A stretch of DNA of 49,673 nucleotides from Ideonella_A sp031398385. Lineage in GTDB: Bacteria > Pseudomonadota > Gammaproteobacteria > Burkholderiales > Burkholderiaceae_C. Position 1 is the first letter of the stretch, and every line of letters begins with the position of its first letter. The position numbers were made by a program, and so were the translations under genes. The notes beneath the pieces are model-generated. The model was not told the DNA's origin and made no database searches. It saw only the letters and a list, made by a program, of their open reading frames with translations. The stretch covers positions 1 through 49,673 of the forward strand of contig JANNNE010000310.1 of assembly GCA_031398385.1 (NCBI GenBank), read 5' to 3'. This document shows positions 43,865-49,673 of the stretch, one piece after another.

Positions 43865-45934
43865 TCACCAGGGCAGCTGATCGCCAGCCAGCGATCGCAG
43901 CCACGCCAGGGCCTCTGCCTCGGAGTTGATCGCTCCCATCGCTGGCAGTGCCTCGCGCAGGCGGCGTCCGTAGTTCATCCCCGCCATCCGCGGATCACAG
44001 ACAACCAGCAATCCGTGGTCGGTTTCGCTGCGGATCAGGCGACCGGCACCCTGCTTCAGCGAGACCGCTGCCTCGGCCACGAAATAGTCGGCAAATGCAT
44101 TGCGTCCGGCAGCCTCGAGCCGGCGAACTCGCGCCTCGACCAGCGGATCGTTGGGCGGCGGAAACGGCAGCTTGTCGATCAGCACGCACTGCAAGGCTTC
44201 GCCCGGCACATCGATGCCTTCCCAGAAACTTTGCGATCCGACCAGCACCGATCTCGGCTCTGCCAGAAAATGATCCAACAGCTGCCGCTTCGGTACCTGG
44301 CCCTGGATCAGCACCTGGATATCGGCGCCACTGGCTTCGAATTCGCTGCGCAGCGCCTCGCCGATCTGGCGCAGGGCACGCAGCGTGGTGGTCAAGACAA
44401 AGGTCCGGCCACCCAGGGCCGTGGCCAGACGCGCAGCCAGCACCGCGACCGACGGGCCGTGTGCGCTGTCGCTCGGTTTCGGAAATCCGCGCGGCACATA
44501 CAGGCGGGCATGGTTCGGATAATCGAAGGGACTGCCGACACGCAGACAGCGTGCCGCCTCCAGACCGGCCGATTCGGTGAACCAGCTCAGCCGCGCATCG
44601 TCGCCCAGCGTGGCGGACGTGAAGATCCAGGCTTTGGGTGCCGCCTCGATCTGCTGCGCCAGCGCCTCGCGAATGTCCAGCGGCGATTCGACCAGCCGCG
44701 CCTGATGGATCGACAAATCGACCCAGCGCACCAGACCGGGCGCCGCCGGCTGAGCGAAGCGGCGCGCCAGGGCCGACAGCGCCTCGCCGCGCTCGGCCAG
44801 TTTCACGAAATCGGGCGACAGGTCGACCACCTTGTCGAGCGCCACCTTGACCGATGACAGCCGCTCATCGAGCTGGCTCAGCGCCAGGCTGAAATCCGCC
44901 AACTCGCTGCGCTCTTCCCAGCGCAGCTTGAAACTGCCGCGCACCTCGCCGATCGCCCCGACGCAGGCCAGTCGCAGCTCGCGCGCCGCGCGATCGCAGG
45001 CGCCGGACAGCTCCTGCCACGCACACAGGCCACGCGCCTGCTGCAGGCCGATCGCCAGCAGATCCCGCGCGAAGTCGATGATCTGGCTGCTGCCCAGGGT
45101 GGTGCCTAGAAACTGCACACCCGCCTCGGCCAGCTGATGCGCTTCATCGAATACGGCCACCTCGACGCTGGGCAGCAGTTCGGCCACGCCAGTATCGCGC
45201 AGGGCCATGTCGGCAAAGAACAGGTGGTGGTTGACGACCACCAGGTCGGCCGCCATCGCGTCGCGCCGCGCTTTCAACACATGGCACTGGCGGAACTCCG
45301 GGCATTCCGCCCCGAGGCAGTTTTCGCGCGACGAGGTCACCAAGGGAATCACGCTGCTGCGTTCGTCGAGGCCGTCGAGCTCGGCCAGATCGCCGCTGAC
45401 GGTGCGTCTGGACCAGGTCTCGACCTTCGCCAATGTCCGTGCTGCCCAGCGATCCGGCAGGGTTTCGGCGAGGCGGGCCTGCTTCATGCGATGCAGGCAC
45501 AGGTAGCTGCCCCGCCCTTTCAGTAGCGCAATGCTGATCGGCACCTTCAGCGCGTCTCGAAGCCGCGGCAGATCACGCAGAAACAACTGGTCCTGCAAAC
45601 TCTTGGTGGCCGTGCTGATCAAGGTGCGGGCGCCCGACAACAGCGCCGGCACCAGGTAGGCGAAGGTCTTGCCGACTCCGGTACCGGCTTCGGCAACCAG
45701 CACGGCACGATCGTCGATGGCGTTGGCGACGGCACAGGCCATCTCCAGTTGCACCTGTCTGGAAACATAGCGCGGGTCGGCCTGGGCCAGCGGCCCGGCA
45801 TCGGCGAAGGTCTGCACCACTGCCCGGCTCAGCGCCGATTCGGCCACGCCCGCAACAGGGACAGCCGGGGAATCATGCGCTGACGCATCGGACGGCGCGT
45901 CAATCGTCGGCTCGCGGATCAGTCGCTCGGCCAC
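43865..45934 (-). CDS. DinG/YoaA-family Fe-S DNA helicase
   Basis: Superfamily 2, XPD-like 5'-3' helicase. The 689-residue protein has Walker A VAEAGTGVGKTFAYLVPA, an Fe-S domain with four cysteines (SYLCLHR, then ENCLGAECPEFRQC), VVNHHLFFAD, the DEAH box VAVFDEAHQL, IFTSATLG, VGSQSFWEGIDVPGE and motif VI QGAGRLIRS. Starts with GTG at 45934, two bases after the stop of the small upstream gene, so translation is probably coupled. Length fits between YoaA (about 636) and DinG (716), and I cannot choose between the two names. Confidence 0.93.
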   Translation of the reverse strand: MAERLIREPTIDAPSDASAHDSPAVPVAGVAESALSRAVVQTFADAGPLAQADPRYVSRQVQLEMACAVANAIDDRAVLVAEAGTGVGKTFAYLVPALLSGARTLISTATKSLQDQLFLRDLPRLRDALKVPISIALLKGRGSYLCLHRMKQARLAETLPDRWAARTLAKVETWSRRTVSGDLAELDGLDERSSVIPLVTSSRENCLGAECPEFRQCHVLKARRDAMAADLVVVNHHLFFADMALRDTGVAELLPSVEVAVFDEAHQLAEAGVQFLGTTLGSSQIIDFARDLLAIGLQQARGLCAWQELSGACDRAARELRLACVGAIGEVRGSFKLRWEERSELADFSLALSQLDERLSSVKVALDKVVDLSPDFVKLAERGEALSALARRFAQPAAPGLVRWVDLSIHQARLVESPLDIREALAQQIEAAPKAWIFTSATLGDDARLSWFTESAGLEAARCLRVGSPFDYPNHARLYVPRGFPKPSDSAHGPSVAVLAARLATALGGRTFVLTTTLRALRQIGEALRSEFEASGADIQVLIQGQVPKRQLLDHFLAEPRSVLVGSQSFWEGIDVPGEALQCVLIDKLPFPPPNDPLVEARVRRLEAAGRNAFADYFVAEAAVSLKQGAGRLIRSETDHGLLVVCDPRMAGMNYGRRLREALPAMGAINSEAEALAWLRSLAGDQLPW

Positions 45935-45936
45935 GT

Positions 45937-46146
45937 TCAGGCGGGCTCGGGCGGATCGAGGTCTTTTTCCAGGCTGGAGATTCGATCCCGCAACAGCAGC
46001 CGCCGCTTTTTCAACCTGCGCAGCGACAACTCGTCAGCGGGACGGTCGAGCACGGCCTGGTCGATCAGGTTGTCGAGGTCGGCGTGTTCGATTCGCAGTT
46101 CGATCAACTGTCGCGACGGCGAATGCAGATTGTTATGGTTGTCCAT
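45937..46146 (-). CDS. YdcH/DUF465 family small protein
   Basis: A 69-residue charged helical protein with RIEHADLDNLIDQ and LSLRRLKKRRLLLRDRISSLE, the DUF465 signature (H.DLD..I, then a basic LKK..LLLKD.I). It probably forms a helical hairpin; function unknown. The ATG at 46146 is chosen because upstream codons show no family similarity. Its stop lies two bases before the helicase GTG. Confidence 0.85.
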   Translation of the reverse strand: MDNHNNLHSPSRQLIELRIEHADLDNLIDQAVLDRPADELSLRRLKKRRLLLRDRISSLEKDLDPPEPA

Positions 46147-46336
46147 TGCTCGTAATGATCCCACCTGCAGCGCCTTCCCGCACCCCCTCGAACGATCGAC
46201 GTGACGCAGGACGGCGGCACCGGGACGGCAGTGCACCTGCCGGATCGGGGCCGACCGACCTTGAATTGGTCGTGTCGACGACGATATGCAAGCGGAAACA
46301 AGGGCAACTGACGAGATATCGGTATCCGGCAGGGAT

Positions 46337-46342
46337 TATAGT
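46337..46342 (+). promoter_or_regulatory. Possible -10 box just before the PP2C gene
   Basis: TATAGT ends six bases before the ATG at 46349, the spacing expected if transcription starts at the start codon itself. No -35 is evident. The rest of the 202-nt divergent gap (46147-46348) shows no gene. Confidence 0.35.
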
Positions 46343-46348
46343 TTTGGC

Positions 46349-47116
46349 ATGAGCATTGCGATCAGCGGCCACCGACTGTCCGCAGCCACCGGGCTGCACC
46401 GTGGAGACCGCGCGTATCAGCAGGATCAAGTGGCGGTGTTTGCCCATCTGCATGCTGCGGGCTGCGCGATGGCTGTGCTGGCCGACGGCATGGGTGGCAA
46501 GAGCGGGGGCCGAAAAGCCGCCGATCAGGTGATCCTGACCGCGCAGCAGCTGTTCGAGCGGTTTTCGCCGGCCACCGATGACCCCGCCATTGCGCTGAAG
46601 CAACTGGTGCTCGAAGCGCATCTGATGATCAAGCTCACCGCCATCACCGCAGAGGAAGAACCACACAGCACCGTGGCGGCCTTCATCATCCTGCCGTCTC
46701 GCCGCTGCCATGCGGTGCACGCCGGCGATTCGCGTGTCTACCACTTCCGCAGCGCCGACATGATGTTCCGGACCTCCGATCATTCCTATGTCCAGCGCCT
46801 GATCGACGACGGCGACCTGACCGAGGATGAAGCCAATACCCATCCGCAGTCGAACCTGCTAACTGGCTGCCTCGGAACCGTGAAAGAGCCACCGGTGACG
46901 CTGCACGACCTCGGGAAGCTCGAGGTCGGCGATACCGTGATGGCCTGCAGCGACGGCATGTGGCACTATTTTTCACCGATCGAACTGGGCTCGATCGCGC
47001 ATGCGCTGCCGCCCCGCGAGGCCGGCGAAATGATGATCAGCAAGGCGCGCGAACGCGCCCGCGGCTCAGGCGACAACCTGTCCCTGGCGATGATCCGGGT
47101 CGAGCCGCTCGGCTGA
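46349..47116 (+). CDS. PP2C-family protein serine/threonine phosphatase
   Basis: Metal-dependent cytoplasmic phosphatase. The 255-residue protein has GLHRGDRAYQQDQVAV (motif 1, where many members have RxxNED/NQD), VLADGMGGKSGG, HAGDSRVYHFR, DHSYVQRLIDDGDLTEDEA, MACSDGMWHYFSP and the last metal-binding GSGDNLSLAMI. Metal-binding Asp residues in DGMGG, SDGMW and GDN are present. Standalone, with no kinase or FHA domain nearby. An earlier in-frame ATG at 46286 would add 21 residues that look non-coding. Confidence 0.9.
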   Translation: MSIAISGHRLSAATGLHRGDRAYQQDQVAVFAHLHAAGCAMAVLADGMGGKSGGRKAADQVILTAQQLFERFSPATDDPAIALKQLVLEAHLMIKLTAITAEEEPHSTVAAFIILPSRRCHAVHAGDSRVYHFRSADMMFRTSDHSYVQRLIDDGDLTEDEANTHPQSNLLTGCLGTVKEPPVTLHDLGKLEVGDTVMACSDGMWHYFSPIELGSIAHALPPREAGEMMISKARERARGSGDNLSLAMIRVEPLG

Positions 47117-47142
47117 CCGATCATTCAGCCCGTCAATCAGCG

Positions 47143-47811
47143 TCAGTTCGCCGAAGATGCCGGTTTTACTGGCGGAATCGGCGGACGCGCAGGCAATCCG
47201 GGCATCGGCTGCTTCTGCTGGGCGCGCTTGGCGGCACGTTGCGCCTGTTCGCGCGCGGCTTCCTCGCGCCGAAGCTGAGATGCAGCGGCGCGCCGCGCCG
47301 CCGCCCGGTCGGCCGTCGCCTGGTCTTTCTGGCGCGCGGTCAGGCCTGACGACTCGCTATCTGTGGTCGCGGGAACGGTTCGGACCTCGGGCTGCGATGG
47401 CGTCGAGGTCGGCGGGGTTGGTACCGGGCCCAGCTTGGCAAAAGCCTCCGTTTTCTCACCGATGATCTCCAGCCGCCTGGCCGCGCGCGCCTGCCGCGCC
47501 CGGCTGTCGATTGCCTCTTCCTCGCGGTTCAGCGATTCGACGGCATCCCGGTGTGTAGCGCGGGCCTTGTCGATGCAGGCCGTGACCACGAAGCGCCGAC
47601 TGCATTCCCAGCGCCGCTGTTCGAGCACGGCATCGGCCTGGCGCCGTTCGATCTCGATCCGCTCGCGTCGGGATGCATCGTCCGCCACCGACTGAGCCCG
47701 GATCGGTGCCGCGACCGCCAGGCAGCAGATGGCCAGGAGCCAGCCGGCTAGGCGACCAGCGCGTCGCGCACTCGGGGCGGTGGCCAGATGGGGGATCGGC
47801 GGATGAGTCAT
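47143..47811 (-). CDS. Secreted hypothetical protein with charged coiled coil
   Basis: A 222-residue protein with a signal-peptide-like N-terminus (basic RRAGRLAG, then WLLAICCLAVAAPIRAQ). A region rich in Arg and Glu predicted helical follows, with two close cysteines in RWECSRRFVVTACIDKARA. After it come a Pro/Thr/Ser linker, a second Ala/Arg/Gln-rich helix and a Pro-rich end. From memory, proteins with this Cys-spaced pattern are common unnamed proteins in betaproteobacteria; I know no function. Its ATG overlaps the zapE stop (ATGA), so it is coupled to zapE, and it converges on the PP2C gene. Confidence 0.75.
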   Translation of the reverse strand: MTHPPIPHLATAPSARRAGRLAGWLLAICCLAVAAPIRAQSVADDASRRERIEIERRQADAVLEQRRWECSRRFVVTACIDKARATHRDAVESLNREEEAIDSRARQARAARRLEIIGEKTEAFAKLGPVPTPPTSTPSQPEVRTVPATTDSESSGLTARQKDQATADRAAARRAAASQLRREEAAREQAQRAAKRAQQKQPMPGLPARPPIPPVKPASSAN

Positions 47812-48905
47812 GTCAAGCCAGTATCCACTTCTCGCCGCGCCGAGCCAAGATATTGCGCGGACTGCATCTCCCGAAGCCGCGAGGCGGTGCGCGGAAACTC
47901 ATGCGCCAACGGGCCTTCGGTATACAACTTGTCCGGCGCAGCTTCGGCCGACAACAGCAGCTTGACACGCCGGTCATACAACACATCGATCAGCCACGTG
48001 AAACGCCGCGCCTCGGACGCGTGGCGCGGTGCCATTTGCGGCACGTCGGACAGCAGCACGGTATGAAACTGGGTCGCCAGTTCCAGATAGTCATTCTGCG
48101 AGCGCGGGCCGCCGCACAACTGGCGGAAATCGAACCACACCACACCGCCGGCCTTGCGCCGCGCACGCAACTCGCGTTGCTCGATGCGCATCACCGGGTC
48201 CTCGTCGCGCGCCTCGGCCAGCCGCTCGAAGGCCGCTTCCAGCTTGGCGTCAGCCTCCGGGCCGGACGGTGTCAGATAGGTCTCGACCTGAGCCAGCGTG
48301 AGCGCCCGGTAGTCGATGCCGGCATCGACATCGATCACCTCCAGGTGCTTTTTCAGCAGTTCGATCGCCGGCAGGATGCGGTCACGGTGCAGCCCGTTCG
48401 GATACAACCCATCGGGATGGAAGTTCGACGTGGTGACGATGCTGACGCGGTTCTCGAACAGCGAGTCGAGCAGGCGATGCAGGATCATCGCATCGGTCAC
48501 GTCGGCGACATGAAACTCGTCGAAGCAGATCAGCCGATAACGCCGCGCGATGTTCGCGCCCAGGATCTGCAGCGGGTTCGCCGTGCCATGCATGTCAGCG
48601 AGCTCGCGGTGCACCTCGCGCAGAAATTCATGGAAATGCAAGCGCGTCTTGCGCTGCAGCGGCACGGCGTTGAAGAAGCAATCCATCAGAAAGCTCTTGC
48701 CCCGACCGACCCCGCCGTACATGTAGACGCCGCGAGGAATCGGTGGGCGCACCAGCAACTGGCTCAGCCGGTTGCGGCGGCGCGCCTTGTAGTCGGCCCA
48801 TTCGCTTTCGCAACGCGCCAACGCATCCAGTGCGCGCAATTGCGCCGGATCGCTCTGGTAGCCGCGCTCGGCCAGTGCCGCGGCGTAGATCTCACGAACA
48901 CTCAC
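47808..48905 (-). CDS. zapE: Cell division ATPase ZapE (AFG1-like)
   Basis: AAA+ ATPase of the AFG1 family associated with the division ring. The 365-residue protein has Walker A YGGVGRGKSFLMDCFF, the FHEFLREVH segment, Walker B LICFDEFHVADVTDAM, TSNFHPDGLYPNGLHR and the C-terminal FTWLIDVLYDRRVKLLLSAE. I start at GTG 48905, 26 nt after the lpd stop, because the longer in-frame reading is antisense-frame translation of lpd. lpd-zapE neighbourhood is typical of betaproteobacteria. Confidence 0.94.
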   Translation of the reverse strand: MSVREIYAAALAERGYQSDPAQLRALDALARCESEWADYKARRRNRLSQLLVRPPIPRGVYMYGGVGRGKSFLMDCFFNAVPLQRKTRLHFHEFLREVHRELADMHGTANPLQILGANIARRYRLICFDEFHVADVTDAMILHRLLDSLFENRVSIVTTSNFHPDGLYPNGLHRDRILPAIELLKKHLEVIDVDAGIDYRALTLAQVETYLTPSGPEADAKLEAAFERLAEARDEDPVMRIEQRELRARRKAGGVVWFDFRQLCGGPRSQNDYLELATQFHTVLLSDVPQMAPRHASEARRFTWLIDVLYDRRVKLLLSAEAAPDKLYTEGPLAHEFPRTASRLREMQSAQYLGSARREVDTGLT

Positions 48906-48931
48906 CGCGTGAATCGCTCGCGCATCGCGGC

Positions 48932-49673
48932 TCAGAAGTTGAGGGTTCGCTTGTCGACCGCCAGCGCGGCTTCCTTGGTCGCTTCGCTGAGCGACGGATG
49001 GGCGTGGCAGATGCGCGCGATGTCTTCGGCCGAGGCCTTGAATTCCATCGCCACCACGGCTTCGGCGATCAGCTCGCTGGCCATCGGTCCGACGATGTGC
49101 ACACCCAGGATCTCGTCGGTCTTGGCATCGGCCAGAAACTTCACCATGCCGGTGGTGTCGCCCAGCGCGCGGGCTCGTCCGTTGGCCAGGAACGGGAATG
49201 TGCCGGCCTTGTAGGCCCTGCCTTCCTTTTTCAGCTGCTGCTCGGTCTGGCCGACCCAGGCGATTTCCGGGCTGGTGTAGATCACCCACGGCGTCGTGTG
49301 GTAGTTGACGTGGCCGTGTTGTCCGGCGATGCGTTCGGCCACTGCAACGCCTTCCTCTTCGGCCTTGTGTGCCAGCATCGGCCCCCGCACCACGTCGCCG
49401 ACCGCCCAGACATTCGGCAGATTGGTCTTGCAGTCGTCGTCGACCACGATCGCGCCGCGCTCGTCGAGCGTCAGCCCGATCTTGTCGGCGTCGAGGCCGG
49501 TCGTATTCGCGACCCGCCCGATCGAGACGATGAGCTTGTCGACCTTCAGCGTCTGCTCACCGCCCTTGGCGTCGGCATAGGCAATCTCGACCCCTTTGGC
49601 CGACGCCTTGACGGCGGAAATCTTCACGCCGAGCTCGATCTTCAGACCCTGCTTGGTCAGCGCCTTGTGGGCT
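48932..49673 (-). CDS. lpd: Dihydrolipoyl dehydrogenase, C-terminal part (cut by window edge)
   Basis: E3 component of 2-oxoacid dehydrogenases. The visible part, about 246 codons, includes LTKQGLKIELGVKISAVKAS, the NADH-domain end KLIVSIGRVANTTGL, the FAD-contact segment VWAVGDVVRGPMLAHKAEEEG and the dimerisation domain with active-site RICHAHPSLSEATKEAAL. The N-terminal FAD domain and redox-active disulfide lie outside the window. Codons continue open to the right edge, so the ATG-like GTG inside is not the start. The adjacent zapE suggests the E3 of the 2-oxoglutarate dehydrogenase operon. Confidence 0.95.
   Translation of the reverse strand, partial: AHKALTKQGLKIELGVKISAVKASAKGVEIAYADAKGGEQTLKVDKLIVSIGRVANTTGLDADKIGLTLDERGAIVVDDDCKTNLPNVWAVGDVVRGPMLAHKAEEEGVAVAERIAGQHGHVNYHTTPWVIYTSPEIAWVGQTEQQLKKEGRAYKAGTFPFLANGRARALGDTTGMVKFLADAKTDEILGVHIVGPMASELIAEAVVAMEFKASAEDIARICHAHPSLSEATKEAALAVDKRTLNF

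Overview
The window (about 49.7 kb, high GC) looks like a chromosomal core segment of a betaproteobacterium, most probably a member of Burkholderiales. I infer this from gene order, not from any database search. The rpsB-tsf-pyrH-frr-uppS-cdsA-dxr-rseP-bamA-skp-lpxD-fabZ-lpxA-lpxB-rnhB-rRNA/tRNA methyltransferase run and the scpB-rluB-ndk-rlmN-pilW-rodZ-ispG-hisS-yfgM-bamB-der-hfq-hflX-hflK-hflC-DUF2065-hisZ-purA-phosphoribosyltransferase run are both orders I associate with that group. So are divergent rluD/bamD and lpd next to zapE. I see no insertion sequence, prophage, CRISPR array, integrase or plasmid function.

Layout. (1) 1-14700, all minus strand: translation (rpsB, tsf, frr), UMP kinase, isoprenoid and phospholipid precursors (dxr, uppS, cdsA), envelope proteolysis (rseP), outer-membrane protein assembly (bamA, skp) and the lipid A/fatty acid genes (lpxD, fabZ, lpxA, lpxB), then rnhB and the start of an RNA methyltransferase. 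Many neighbours overlap by 1-17 nt, so this is probably one long translationally coupled operon. A terminator-like hairpin lies between rpsB and tsf. (2) 14896-19092, plus strand: amidase, DadA-like FAD oxidoreductase and bifunctional NAD(P)HX repair enzyme, closely packed. This is the only accessory-looking block. (3) 19138-21595: rnr (minus) back to back with tRNA-Leu(CAG) (plus), which has its own promoter and terminator. (4) 21698-41514, all minus: purine/histidine enzymes, the HflKC/HflX/Hfq group, der, bamB, yfgM, hisS, ispG, rodZ, pilW, rlmN, ndk, rluB and scpB. (5) 41846-49673: rluD divergent from bamD, a DinG-family helicase coupled to a YdcH-like protein, a PP2C phosphatase, a secreted hypothetical protein, zapE and the C-terminal part of lpd.

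Functionally the window is dominated by outer-membrane biogenesis (BamA, BamB, BamD, Skp, LpxA/B/D, FabZ, RseP, CdsA, UppS) and RNA/ribosome functions (rpsB, tsf, frr, der, hflX, hfq, rlmN, rluB, rluD, rnr, hisS). I did not find a convincing new multi-gene system. The best leads are: rnr and hflX lack ordinary start codons (rnr abutting a divergent tRNA gene, hflX with a possible CTG start overlapping the hfq stop); a tandem TCAA-N4-TTGA dyad between rpsB and the amidase operon; an altered VRGF motif in BamA; and possible leaderless expression of a PP2C phosphatase.
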